Source: Penaeus vannamei (Eukaryota; Arthropoda; Malacostraca; Decapoda; Penaeidae). Taken from it: a stretch of DNA of 64,000 nucleotides. Numbering within the stretch: position 1 is the first letter of the stretch; every line of letters begins with the position of its first letter. The translations under genes and the position numbers were made by a program. The stretch is from assembly GCF_042767895.1 (NCBI RefSeq), contig NC_091576.1:15170993-15234992 (forward strand). The letters run 5' to 3'. Positions 10,466 to 19,662 of this stretch are shown piece by piece. The notes below the pieces were generated by a model. It was not told the origin of the DNA, made no database searches, and saw nothing but the letters and a program-made list of their open reading frames with translations.

Positions 10466-10740
10466 AGAAAGAAATGGATAAATGTCTTACGAAATGTAAA
10501 CAAAACCCGTATTGGTATCTAAATATTTTGTTTCATCTTTAGAGCATATTCTTGCATAGCGATTAGTCAGAGAAGCGAAGTGGCCGTTCGAGACCCGTCG
10601 TCCGATGGCTCCTCCCTCTCCTCCTCCTCCTGCATCGTTGCCCTTATTGCGTGGCTTCACTTATCTTAAGCTGTGAATGAGTGCCTGTCTCTCCTGCCTT
10701 GCGTCATCCTGGCCCTAAGAGGGTATGTGCTCCCTCCTCA
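10466..10740. other. Unique DNA with a weak pol III-like A/B box pair
   Basis: GTTCGAGACC at 10586-10595 resembles a tRNA B box, and TAGCGATTAGTCAG at about 10557 is a poor A box. No cloverleaf can be folded. Otherwise featureless. Confidence 0.3.
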
Positions 10741-10925
10741 TGCCCCTTTCCCCTCCCCAACCCCTACGCCTACTCCTACCCCTTCTCCTCCTCCAGCCCT
10801 TGCCCCTCTCATTCTCCTCCCCCTATCCCTCTTCCCTTACCCCCACCCTTCTCCTCTCACCCAATCCCTACCTCAACCCCCTCCCCTTCTGCCCCTACCC
10901 CTACCCCCTCCTCCCTCTTAACAAG
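10741..10925. repeat. C-rich CCCCTACCC-type pyrimidine tract
   Basis: Degenerate CCCCT/CTACC words, C-run rich. The complementary strand is G-rich. The Pro-rich frames are artefacts. Confidence 0.8.
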
Positions 10926-11074
10926 TTTTCTTAAACGCGTTTGCCTCGAGACGTTTGTTTGTTTGTTTTTGCTAAGTGCGAGTGTTTGTTGACAGGAGTG
11001 TTTTTTTGTCGATTTTTATTATTTCGATTGTTGAGTTTCCTTGTTTCGGTGGTCTTTCAGAGAGTGAATTTGAA

Positions 11075-11345
11075 AAGGGGAGGGGAGGAAAGGAGCATGG
11101 GAAGAGAGAAGGTGGGGGAGGTGAGAGGGGCGAAGGAGGGAAAGGGGAGGGGGCTAGGGGGAAAGAGAGTGAAGGTGGGGAAGGGGAAGGGGCTCAGGGG
11201 AAAGAGGTGGGGAAGGGGAGGGGGATCGGGGCAGAGGGGTAGTGAGAGAAGGGAGGCAGGAAAGGGGGAAGAGTGGGGGTGGAATTGTGAGAGGAGAAGG
11301 GCGACGACGAAAGAGATGATAAGGGGAGGGAGAGGGACCAGGTGA
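11075..11345. repeat. Purine-rich GGGGAAGGGGAGG low complexity
   Basis: GGGGA/GAAGG words with long G runs on the plus strand. A CAGGTGAGA donor-like string ends it at about 11338-11346, without a supporting upstream exon. Confidence 0.75.
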
Positions 11346-11573
11346 GACGCTGTTGCCTCCCTCCCCTCCGTACCTTCCTCGCTCAACCGGGGTCAAACAA
11401 GGGCGCGAGGAGCAGGGAGAGCAATCCGTTCCGAGTTTAAGAAAACTGCGAATGTCAACATGGCTTCTATTGTCCTCTTTTATTTTCTTTCTGTTTCTCT
11501 CCTCTCCTCTACCTCCTTTCCTTTCCCCCTCCCTCTCTCCTTTCTCTCTCTTTTTCTATCTTTCTCTCTCTCT

Positions 11574-11575
<2 letters not shown>

Positions 11576-11660
<85 letters not shown>
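11576..11660. repeat. (CT)42 microsatellite
   Basis: Perfect CT run preceded by about 100 bp of degenerate CTTT/CTCC. Confidence 0.97.
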
Positions 11661-11661
<1 letters not shown>

Positions 11662-11809
11662 ACATTTTCGGAATTTTCTATTGATTTGATTACCAGCTTC
11701 TTTCACTTGACAGTTTTCCAGTGCCTGGATAGGGCGAGTTAACAGCAGGGAATGAGCGCTCATTCGGACGCGGAAAAAATGGAAGCGGGACCCCTCCCTG
11801 TCGGCTGGA

Positions 11810-12140
11810 GAGGGGAGGGTCGGAGAAGGGAAGAGAGGGAGGGAGGGAAGAGAAAGAAATATATAGAGAGAGGGCAGGGGGGAGAGAGAGTGAGAGAGAG
11901 ATGGTTAGAGAAGGGAGGTGACAAGGGGGAGAGGGAGAGGAAAATCAGAGCGAGGGAGAGAAGAGAAAGAAATATAGAGAGAGAAGGCAGGGGGGAGAGA
12001 GAGTGAGAGAGAGATGGTTAGAGAAGGGAGGTGACAAGGGGGGAAGAAAAGGAGGGAGGGAGTAGAAAAATAAAAGGGGAGAGAAGAAAAAGAGAGAGGG
12101 AGGCAGGAGAGAAAGAGAGAGAGAGAGAGAACGAGCGCAG
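11810..12140. repeat. GA-rich domain with a 113-bp tandem duplication
   Basis: The block at 11847-11930 recurs at 11960-12043, 113 bp later. Both copies hold GAAGAGAAAGAAATATA, GGCAGGGGGGAGAGAG, GATGGTTAGAGAAGGG and AGGTGACAAGGGGG, with only small differences (one extra AT step, one GG/AAGG change). High identity suggests a recent duplication. Confidence 0.92.
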
Positions 12141-12499
12141 ACTTGAAACAGCGTTATGAGTGCTGATGTTTGTTTTAGCCATTGTTCCTCTCCTGTGTTC
12201 TTCCTCTCTCCCTCTCTCCCTCTTTCTCTCTCTCTCTTTTTCCACTACGCACTTCTCTGGGATTGAAATGAGAGAAAAGTTCACTCGCACAGAGAGGTGT
12301 TTGTTTACATTGTTACAGTGCTATTCTCGAATTTTAAGCGAGATTTTTAGAGAGAGGGGGGGCAAGAGAGAGAAAGGGTGGAGGAAGAAATGGGGAGAGA
12401 AAAAGAGAGAGAGGAGTGAGGAGAAAGAGAAATAGAGGAGGGGGAGAACAGGATTCAGACAGAGGAACGGGAGAGAAAAAAAATCGAGGCTCATTGTAT

Positions 12500-12840
12500 G
12501 TGTCCGCACGCACGCCCCGATGCCCCGGGCAGCCCTTCCGTGGCACTTCGCTGCCCTCGCCTTGACCTTGCCTGTGCCACGTGGACCTGCTCGCGAGGGT
12601 GAATCCTCCTTCGAGAAGTTCTTTCAAGCACTCGACGAGAATCATCAAGAATTACGCGATGGGCGCAAGGATGAGATCTACGAGAATGCAACATCGAGTG
12701 GGAGATGAGGATTATGTAACCCGCATCCCCGGTTCCTGCGGGAGGCCGTGCGGCTCGGATGCGGTGCCGGCTGGACCAGCATGGGGCGCGGATCCGTTTC
12801 CTGCTGGGAGTGCGAGGTGGTAGTTTTAGTGAGCTTTGTT
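12500..12840. other. Moderately GC-rich unique block, possible exon or island
   Basis: High-complexity sequence between GA-rich blocks. Two overlapping plus frames of 62-80 codons are open (12520-12708 and 12581-12823). The first begins with an ATG in poor context and carries a stretch reading FEKFFQALDENHQELRDG. No family is recognised and no flanking splice sites stand out. Confidence 0.25.
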
Positions 12841-12992
12841 GATTAGAGAGAGAAGGAGAAAGACAGAAAGAGGGGGGCTGAGGAGAAATTGGTATCTGAG
12901 AGAGATGAAAGGAGAAGTTGGTATCTTTGTGGAAATGTGTTAGCAAGGCTATAGCCTTGGTATCCGCATATTGACATGTGAATTACATACTG

Positions 12993-13107
12993 GTGTGGTA
13001 GCTGCCACCTGCGGGTGTCTGGTGAAGGTGTGGATATCGGTGTGGTACCTCCCGCCTGTTGGTGGTGTGGGTATCGACGTGGTACCTCCTGCCTGGTGTA
13101 AGTGGTC
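12993..13107. repeat. Three diverged ~29-47-bp tandem units
   Basis: Units at 12993, 13040 and 13079 share GTGTGGTACCTCC (one reads GGTAGCTGCC), GCCTG and GGTGTGGGTATCG. The array ends at a CTGGTAAGT donor-like string (GT at 13110) that faces the following CpG island. Confidence 0.8.
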
Positions 13108-13139
13108 TGGTAAGTGACCAACCCGGCTGACCGCCCACA

Positions 13140-13485
13140 GTGGTGCCAATCCTAACAGCGTCGCATTCCTCGTTCGTTTTGCATACGCGCCGCCGCCGTT
13201 GCGAGCCGCCACGACGTCACACGCGGTCGTCTGGACACCACGGCGGCCGTCCGTCGGGCTCGCCGTCGTCAGCGCCTCCTGCCCGTCGCCGGTGGGCCGC
13301 CGTCGGCCAGGGAGCGGAGGCGGCAGGAGCAGCGGGTTGGCAGCGCTGCGGACCGACCCTCTCTCTGCCCGCGAACAGACTGGCTTCTGCTCCTTCCCCG
13401 CGAAGTGTCCCGATGCGCTCGCGCGGCCTCGGCTTCGGAGGACGACGGTTGAGCGGGGACCATGCTGGCTCTGGTTCTCTTGTTT
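13140..13485. promoter_or_regulatory. CpG-rich island with CCAAT and CRE-like motif
   Basis: About 345 bp of CpG-dense unique sequence, the strongest island in the window. It has GCCAATCC at about 13144 and GACGTCAC at about 13223. Both strands are open for about 100 codons, as expected of GC-rich DNA. It ends at ACCATGC (ATG at 13462), which begins a short hydrophobic frame running into a GA repeat. Promoter or 5' UTR of an unplaced gene is plausible. Confidence 0.4.
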
Positions 13486-13599
13486 GACAATTTTTGTATA
13501 TATTGGCTTTTCGTGCTGTTTTTGAATTTTAGTTTTTTTTCTCGGATTGGATATTGGATTATCAATCAGTATTTTGTATACAAGTGTGACCAAGGGAAA

Positions 13600-13860
13600 C
13601 AAAAGGAGAGTAAGGCGAGAAAGAAGGGAGAGAGAGAGAGAGAGCGCAAGGAGGCGAGGTGAGAGAAAGGATACAGGGATCAAGGATAGAAGGAGAGTGC
13701 GGGAGGCGCAGATCGGGACTCGGCTACCATAAACCGAGATGTGGGGGCACGAAGAAGGGGGGAGGAGGTCAGGTGGGTAGGGGAAGGAGGAGGAGGGGGA
13801 AGGGTATGGAGAGGCGTCGGGGAGGAGGGAAGGGGAGGGGGAGGAGAAGGGGGACAGCGA
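13600..13860. repeat. Purine-rich low complexity
   Basis: AGAGAG and GGGGAGGAGG steps, asymmetric purine strand. Confidence 0.75.
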
Positions 13861-13889
13861 CGCACTTAAAAATCAGTGTTCGGTTTTGT

Positions 13890-14065
13890 TTGTTGGCTTG
13901 TCTTCGCTCGCCGCGCTAAGGAGCTGGCTTCGCTGGGCGCTGAACGGCCCGTCGGTGGTCGCGGCCGAACCGCCGCTCGGGCTGGGAGGCCTTTGTTGTT
14001 AGTGGCGGTCCTGCTTTCGGGGCGTTTGATTGCGTTTCGGGAATGGACGTTCGTTTGGGCGTGTG
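13890..14065. promoter_or_regulatory. Second CpG-rich patch
   Basis: GC-rich unique sequence with CGCTCGCCGCGC and GGTCGCGGCCGAACCGCC, 400 bp from the previous island. No oriented promoter elements are visible. Confidence 0.3.
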
Positions 14066-14139
14066 TGCCTCCCCGTCTCGTGTTTCTTCTCTTCTCTCTC
14101 CTCTCCCTCTCTATCGTTTTTCTCTATTTCTGTGCATGC

Positions 14140-14320
14140 GTGTCTGTGTGTGTGTGTGAGTGAGAGAGAGAGAGAGTGAGTGAGACAGAGAATATTACCC
14201 TGTGTATATGCCCGAAGAGGTGCATACTTCTCGGTGTGTGCGCTCGTGTATATAAACAAGTTAACGCGTGCGTGTGTTTGTGTGTGTGTATGCAGGGGAG
14301 TGCGTGTGTGCGCGCGTCTG
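14140..14320. repeat. Interrupted GT/GA dinucleotide tract
   Basis: GTGTGTGTGTGAGTGAGAGAG at 14144-14190 and a second GTGTGTTTGTGTGTG patch at 14264-14300. Confidence 0.8.
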
Positions 14321-14739
14321 CTTCCCAGGCAAGGAGCCGAGGCGAATGTGTGATGGAATCCAGCCGGTAATTCTGGTGACGAGGTGAGGTCTACGTCATA
14401 GTGGTGGCCGGGATGATGTCACTTTTTGTCTCCTGCTTCCTCTCGTTTCCTCTTCTCTCTTCTAGTCCATTCTCGTCATTTCTCTTCTTTTTCTTGCCGC
14501 CCCTCTCCTCTCCCTTTCCTTTGTGTTGTACACTACTGTATCAGTTACAACAATTAGGATAACAATAATGATAATAATAATAATGTCAACAATAGCGAAA
14601 CCGCTTTCTGAGTGTCTCGGGGTATGTCTTCCTTTCCTCGTTTGAATCTTCCTGAGTGCAGTGACAGTGACCGACCTGCCATTACTATATAACCGCTCTT
14701 CGCAGTGTATCGTCCTTAGTTTTCCCTAAGCTCGGTAAT

Positions 14740-14885
14740 AAAATGTGGAATGCTTGCCTGTCTGCCTTCCCTGATCAATGCTTGCCTACCTGTCTCCTCT
14801 GCTTATCTGCTTGTACTTCCCTGCCTGTCTGCCTAACTGCTTGCCTTTCCTACCTTCTTCGCCTTTCTGCCTGCCTGCCATCTAA
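14740..14885. repeat. Degenerate TGCCTGCC/CTTGCC tetramer repeat
   Basis: Irregular CCTGT, GCCTG, CTTGC words in about 145 bp, an old tetranucleotide array. A TATATAA at 14686-14692 lies just upstream. Confidence 0.75.
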
Positions 14886-14933
14886 AGCCGCATAGGTCCT
14901 CGGTGTGACAAGGCCGTTAAGTGCCTCCGTGCT

Positions 14934-15269
14934 ATGGGCACTTGTTGGCACTTTAACAGACGGTTAGAAAGGTGTTATCATTTATTTATCGGGGAGATGG
15001 TGACGGACAGTTGTGGGCCATTTGGTTTAGTTGAGGTTTTGTGCCTCCATCAAGCATCAAGTGTTGTTTTGGTTCGTAAGACTGGCAAAGTGTTGCTGGA
15101 AATGTGTATGTATTTTTTATACATATATATATTTTTTATCTTGAAGGTAGCAATCCGAATCCTTTTAATTTTAGGGGTTTCCGTAAAGAGTAATGATTCA
15201 CTGTCTAAAATATCACCATTACTTTTAAGAATCTTTAGAGCGGAGAGCGGCTGCGCTATTGATATTTAG
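14934..15269 (+). CDS. Uncertain 111-codon ORF of high complexity
   Basis: The frame opens with ATGG in a good context (G at -3 and +4), reads MGTCWHFNRRLERC at the start and has a hydrophobic segment around residues 58-80 (FLYIYIFFILKVAIRILLIL), then stops at 15267-15269. It is the longest ATG-initiated frame here that is not repeat-derived. No domain is recognised. In tens of kb of unique DNA several frames this long are expected by chance. No flanking signals strengthen it. Confidence 0.18.
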   Translation: MGTCWHFNRRLERCYHLFIGEMVTDSCGPFGLVEVLCLHQASSVVLVRKTGKVLLEMCMYFLYIYIFFILKVAIRILLILGVSVKSNDSLSKISPLLLRIFRAESGCAIDI

Positions 15270-15498
15270 CAAGCGATTATTGAATGATTGTGATATTTAC
15301 TCTAAAAAGTTTATATCTTAATCCTTTTTTATTGTGTAATATTAATGATTTTTCCTTTTGAGTCCCGAGCTGAATTTGGAATATGCATATATGAGTAGAC
15401 ACAAATCCGGGTGTCGGATAGTGTTAATAGGAGCATCCCGAACGTTATTAGTTTAATATTGCTAGTTAGGGTCGGGACAAAGGTGCGGTCCCGTCAGG

Positions 15499-15547
15499 AT
15501 GTGCGTACTCCTTTGTTTGGCCATCGGACGCGTGATGTCAGCAGCAG
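15499..15547 (+). CDS. Candidate signal-peptide-encoding first exon
   Basis: An ATG with A at -3 starts MCVLLCLAIGRVMSAA, a hydrophobic signal-like N terminus ending in small residues. It runs 16 codons plus one base into GCAGCAG|GTGAGG, a strong splice donor at 15548. This combination is typical of a secreted-protein first exon. The next exon cannot be identified, so the product is unknown. A chance ORF is possible because the segment is so short. Confidence 0.25.
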
Positions 15548-15646
15548 GTGAGGCGGGTCAGCTGGATTCTTTTGCATTTCTCCGGGATATCGGTAGGGCT
15601 CTGCCGGCAGTCGGGGTTCGGGCTTTGTCGGGGTTTTCTCCTCTTT

Positions 15647-15770
15647 GGCTGTCGGTCTAAATCGCTCTCTCGGTCTCCTGGCTGTCGGTCTATATCTCTC
15701 GGTCTCTTGGCTGTCGGTCTATATCTCTATTTCGGTATCTCTGTCTCTCGGGCTCTTATTCTAAGATCTC
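15647..15770. repeat. 29-33-bp GGCTGTCGGTCT tandem repeat
   Basis: Three units begin at 15647, 15680 and 15709 with GGCTGTCGGTCTA and continue with CTCTCGGTCTC variants, then decay. Confidence 0.9.
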
Positions 15771-15866
15771 GTGTTCCTTTTCTGTCTGAAAATATTTTCA
15801 GTAGCTTATTTTTCTGCATTACACCAGTAAACTTAGGTTACCAAATATAATAGATGACAAAGATGT

Positions 15867-15867
<1 letters not shown>

Positions 15868-15935
<68 letters not shown>
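15868..15935. repeat. (GA)34 microsatellite
   Basis: Perfect GA run. Purine-rich sequence continues to about 16075. Confidence 0.97.
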
Positions 15936-15939
<4 letters not shown>

Positions 15940-16079
15940 AAACCGAAAAGGCAGAACAGAACAAGAACGAGAAAAAGGACGCGGGGTAGAAAGGCGGGGG
16001 AGGAGGGCCGAGAGAGTCTGGGGTTGGTGGGGAGGGGGGCACGAGGGGCGGGGGGTGGGGGAGAGGAGGGAGCTGCAGG

Positions 16080-16320
16080 TAGTCTTAAGACTTATTTAGC
16101 CTTCGTGCCGAGCATGGCCAAGACGTAGGGACATGCACTGCTCTTTTAAGCAACGTGGGAGCGACGCCGCCGGAATCCGAGATGAGGCCCCGCGCACCCC
16201 GTGTGTCTCGCCGTATGCAAGCGCGAACGCCCGAGTTAATTGGTTAACCCAGAACCCGCAAGCGATTATACGCTCTCCTAATTGGTGGACGCGACAACAT
16301 CCCTGGGGCTCATGATGAGG
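16080..16320. other. Unique segment with two TAATTGG words
   Basis: High-complexity sequence with inverted CCAAT/homeodomain-like TAATTGG at about 16236 and 16278, 42 bp apart. It would lie in the intron just downstream of the minus-strand donor at 16391. Function unknown. Confidence 0.3.
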
Positions 16321-16391
16321 GAAGGGGTATGGGGGAGAGGAGGGGAATGGGGGGAGGATAGGGGGAGAAGGGGACCGGGAGTGAGACTTAC

Positions 16392-16476
16392 CTTGTCTTG
16401 TTGTGTTCCTCTTGTCCTGTTGGCTGGTGGCGGCGAGGTCAGGGTCTGTGTCGTGTGTGTGTAATGCTTCTTGTTC
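16392..16476 (-). CDS. Candidate minus-strand exon ending in a perfect donor
   Basis: Reading the minus strand, GACAAG|GTAAGT (GT at 16391-16390) matches the 5' splice consensus at every position. The frame leading into it reads EQEALHTHDTDPDLAATSQQ then DKRNTTRQ. It is stop-free for about 30 codons, high complexity and hydrophilic. There is an in-frame TAA about three codons before the segment, so either an acceptor lies within the GA-rich sequence to the right or this is 5' UTR. No ATG is in frame. Confidence 0.25.
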
Positions 16477-16479
16477 CAC

Positions 16480-16645
16480 GTCCCCTTATCCCTTTGCTCT
16501 TCCCCTCTCCACCGTCGCCCATACCTCCCTCCCCCTTCCCCTATTCCTCTCCCCCCATTTCTCCTTCCCTATTCCCCTTCTCCTCTTCTCTCCCCTCTCC
16601 GCCCTCCCTTCCCCCATTCTCCGTTTTCATCCTCCCGCAACGTTT
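16480..16645. repeat. C/T-rich low complexity
   Basis: CCCCTT/CTCC words. The Pro/Ser/Phe frames are artefacts. Confidence 0.75.
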
Positions 16646-16819
16646 CCCCTCAGAATCCTCCCGAGTGTTCCCGTCTCGTGGTCATTTGGGTCGTTCGTCT
16701 GAAGGCTCTAAAGAGGTGGCTTAGTTCGTGGGCGATGGAGGGGGGGGGGGACTAGTGAATGAGGGAGAGGGTTGGGAGGAGATTAGGCGTGCGGATTTTT
16801 CCTCTTATTTTTCTTCTTG

Positions 16820-16842
16820 TTTTTTTTTTTTTTTTTTTTTTT
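16820..16842. repeat. T23 homopolymer
   Basis: Uninterrupted run of 23 T. Read on the minus strand it is an A23 run that could mark a retroposed poly(A) tail, but no element body is recognisable beside it. Confidence 0.9.
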
Positions 16843-17039
16843 GCATTAAGATTCGCGGTGTCCCCCCCCCATTTTGTCATCCCCGACGAGTGTTCAGTCA
16901 ACCGTAGAGGTATGTCACCGGTGTCTGGGGAATGGGGAGGACGAAGACGGAGGGAGAAGTGGAGGTAGAGAAGGTGGAGGAGGAACTGGAGGTGGGGGAG
17001 GTACAGGAGTAGTAAGAGAAGAAAATGAGAATTGTGATA

Positions 17040-17905
17040 CTAGTAATGCTGATAAGCATTGGGGTAGTTGATGATATTAGTAATTATGAAAAGAAAGATA
17101 TAACAGCCATAAACATTGTAAAGAGTAAGAAGCATCAGAAGGAGGTGAAGGAGAAAAAAAGAAATCTAGAGTTCGAGGAAACAGCGGAGTCGAGAAACAA
17201 GATTAAATGTAGGAGGGAAAGAACGAGGAAGGAAAGATGATGCTGGAAAAGTAGACGTGATGTTTTTTTCTTTCGTTTTATTCTACTCAGGATGATGCCG
17301 ATGCAATGGATTGACGAGGATCATAGCATTTCTCTGTTATTTTCATCCTTCATATCATCATTATATGTATCACTTTTTAACGGTATTGTATGATATAGTT
17401 AACCTTCATCGTCAGCCTTATTTTATCAATACTTTTTCAGTATTAGTAATTGGTATGTATATATTTTTTTAAGATTCACTTTTATGAACACGCTCGTATG
17501 CCTTAAAATAAATTTGAGCAGTTAAGTATTTTTTCGTGTATATTTTTGAAGCGTTACACATTTTCTCTAATAGTTTTTTGCCATAAGTTTATTTTTATTT
17601 TATTACTATATACATATTTTTAGCGTAATATTTGCTTTTGATATTCTTTGTTTATTTGTTTTATTTAGCTATCTATTATTCCCTTTGCTATCCTTATCTA
17701 TGCTGCTGTGACTCATTTCTATTATTTTTTGTTGAGCTTTTTAATGCATAAAATGTATTTGTTTGGCTTATTTATAGTTTTGCTTCCATGTTTTTTAGTT
17801 GGTTATAACGGTGAATTGTTCAATAATTCTTGCATTTAGAGCATTGGGCATTTCCTATCAATAAATGCAAGTGCTGTAATGCTGATTTCTTTCTTCCTTT
17901 CACAG
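17040..17905 (+). other. AT-rich intron-like sequence ending in a 3' splice site
   Basis: T-rich unique DNA without open frames. It ends in a branch-like CTGAT (A at 17885), a pyrimidine tract TTTCTTTCTTCCTTTCACAG and AG at 17904-17905. Consistent with the 3' end of a plus-strand intron. Confidence 0.45.
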
Positions 17906-17954
17906 GTAAATGGCAGCTCGGGAAATGACGCTTGTTCTCCTTCCGTCATTAGCA
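17906..17954 (+). CDS. 49-bp exon-like segment with a 3' splice site and GTGAGT donor
   Basis: Bounded by CACAG on the left and GCA|GTGAGT on the right (GT at 17955). One frame is open through the segment and reads VNGSSGNDACSPSVIS plus one base, hydrophilic and complex. Its first bases are GTAAAT, so the junction CAG|GTAAAT is at the same time a 3' splice site and a plausible 5' splice site, the layout of a recursive-splicing point. No family is recognised. A genuine internal exon and a recursive-splicing exon are both possible. Confidence 0.4.
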
Positions 17955-18034
17955 GTGAGTGCGATTAAGTGTGTTTGAATTGTGGTTGATTTCGCTCGCT
18001 TTTTTCTCGTGTCTGTATAGTCTCTTTGACTCTG

Positions 18035-18116
18035 TCTCTTTCTGTGGATTTCTGGCTCTCTCTCTTTCTGTGGATATCCGGCTCTCTCTCTCTTTCGGTG
18101 GATCTCTGGCTCTCTC
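18035..18116. repeat. Three-copy 26-28-bp repeat
   Basis: Units at 18035, 18061 and 18089 each read TCTCTTTCNGTGGAT then CTGGCTCTCTC with few changes. Confidence 0.92.
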
Positions 18117-18424
18117 GATTATCACTGTTCTTCGTTTCGTCTGTTTAGATTTTGTTTCTTATCTTCATTTTTGCAATTTCTTATTCATTTGTGATAATAG
18201 AATGATAGGATTAAATTAAAAAGTAAACTTCCAGTCTAGTGCTTATGATAAGCTTATTAAGAGGTGTCTTTTTCTCGCATTTCTTTCCAGCCAGCTTTTG
18301 AAATGATTTAGCCATTTTTATTGTTATTTTATGATTTAATTGTTTTTATTATTGTTTTTTTTTACTATTTTTACTGACTTGTCTGAGCTGCTCATTTAAC
18401 ATTTCCGCGCTTTATTACATGTGT
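18117..18424. other. AT-rich unique DNA
   Basis: T-rich, no open frame and no recognisable element, consistent with intron or spacer. Confidence 0.5.
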
Positions 18425-18660
18425 AGAGGAAGGAAGAGGGAGGGAGCGAGAGAAGAGAGGGAGGGGAGGAAGGGAGAAGGAGAAAGAGCAAGAGGAGGGG
18501 GGGTATTTCTAGATGTGGGTGTTGATGGCGGTCTCTCTCTCCCCTCTCACTCTCTCCATCCCTTTCCTCCTGTTTCTCTCCTCTCTCACTCTCTCCATCC
18601 CTTTCCTCCTCTTTCTCTCCATCCCTTTCCTCCTCCTCCTCTTTCTTCCTCTCCCTCTCT
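18425..18660. repeat. Purine tract followed by a CT-rich repeat of CTCTCCATCCCTTTCC
   Basis: GA/GGGA to about 18510, then three occurrences of CTCTCCATCCCTTTCCTCCT between 18558 and 18640. The purine bias switches strand within 30 bp. Confidence 0.85.
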
Positions 18661-18764
18661 CCGGCGAACCCACGTTGCTGCCACGCGGTCATGTGGAGGG
18701 AACCACGTAGACGTCGACCAGACGGGGTTCGGCACATCCCCCCCTACCCCTTTCCCCCTAGAGG

Positions 18765-18772
18765 TATAAAAG
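18765..18772 (+). promoter_or_regulatory. Consensus TATA box TATAAAAG
   Basis: Perfect TATAAAAG flanked by GC-rich sequence (GAGG before, GGGGGG after). Upstream 18660-18740 is a non-repetitive segment with CACGTAGACGTCGACC. An initiation site would fall near 18793-18798, in CCCTCCC. The only frame downstream is the low-complexity C-rich repeat, so a transcript would be non-coding or spliced out of the repeat. Confidence 0.35.
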
Positions 18773-18819
18773 GGGGGAGGAGGGTTGTTGCTGCCCTCCC
18801 AACACGTATTTGTGCCGTG

Positions 18820-19039
18820 TGACGCCCTTCGCTCTTCTCCCTATCTGTACCCTGTCCCTTTTCTTTTCCTTTCTAATCCTCTCTCGTATTGCTTCACGTC
18901 CCTCTGCCTCCCGTCCTCTTCTCTCTCTCCTCTCTCTTCTATCTCCCTCTTCCTCTGTTTCTCCGTCCGAGGCCCCATCCTCCCTTCTCTCTCCTTCCTT
19001 TCTCTTCTACCTTTTCTCCCCCTCTCTCCACGTACCTCT
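18820..19039. repeat. CT-rich low complexity
   Basis: CTCTCC/TTCCT words leading into the C-rich array. Confidence 0.7.
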
Positions 19040-19662
19040 ACCCCTCCCCGACCCTTACCTCCACACTCCACCCCTACCCTCACACTCCACCCTCTCCCCC
19101 ACACTACCCCTACCCCCACACTACCCCTACCCCCCACACTCCACCCCTACCCCCACACTCCACCCCTACCCCCACACTCCACCCCTACCCCCACACTCCA
19201 CCACTACCCCCCACACTCCACACCTTCCCTCCCCCCTACCCCCACACTACCCCTACCCCCCACACTCCACCCCTACCCCCCACACTCCACCCCTACCCCC
19301 CACAATCCACACCTCCCCCACAATCCACACCTCCCCCACACTCCACACCTCCCCCACACTCTACCCTACCGCCCACATATTACCCTACCCCCCACACTCT
19401 ACCCTACCCCCCACACTCTACCCTACCCCCCACACTCTACCCTACCCCCCACACTTTACCCTACCCCCCACACTCTACCCTACCCCCCCACACTCTACCC
19501 TACCCCCCCACACTCTACCCTACCCCCCCACACTCTACCCTACCCCCCCACACTCTACCCTACCCCCCCACACTCTACCCTACCCTCCCACACTGCCCTA
19601 CCCCCCACTCCACCCCTACCCCCCACACTCCACCCCTACCCCCCACACTCCACCCCTACCCC
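19040..19662. repeat. C-rich 17-20-bp minisatellite with C5-C7 runs (G-quadruplex strand on minus)
   Basis: About 32 units built on CCCCACACTCNACCCCTAC. Three blocks are visible: CACTCCACCCCTACCCC units to about 19310, a CACAATCCACACCTCC variant at 19305-19360, then CACTCTACCCTA units. In the last block units of exactly 19 bp (C6) at about 19376-19490 change to exactly 20 bp (C7) at about 19491-19590, a one-base expansion copied through five units. The minus strand carries GGG runs throughout. The Pro/Thr-rich open frames of 264-362 codons in all three plus frames are artefacts. Confidence 0.95.

Noticed and set aside
10557..10600. tRNA-like A/B boxes
   Set aside because: GTTCGAGACC fits a B box, but the A box is poor and no acceptor or anticodon stems can be drawn.
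11338..11346. CAGGTGAGA as splice donor
   Set aside because: The sequence before it is a GA repeat without exon character.
14686..14710. TATATAA with CGCAGTG as core promoter
   Set aside because: Initiator-like GCAGT is only about 17 bp away, too close for TATA-directed initiation, and no supported transcript unit follows.
16820..16842. Poly(T) as tail of a retroposed element on the minus strand
   Set aside because: No SINE, LINE or processed-gene body and no target-site duplication next to it. The same holds for T24 at 45137.
19370..19600. Telomere-like TAGGG words on the minus strand
   Set aside because: They are part of a 19/20-bp unit with other sequence. The arthropod telomere repeat TTAGG is not present in tandem.
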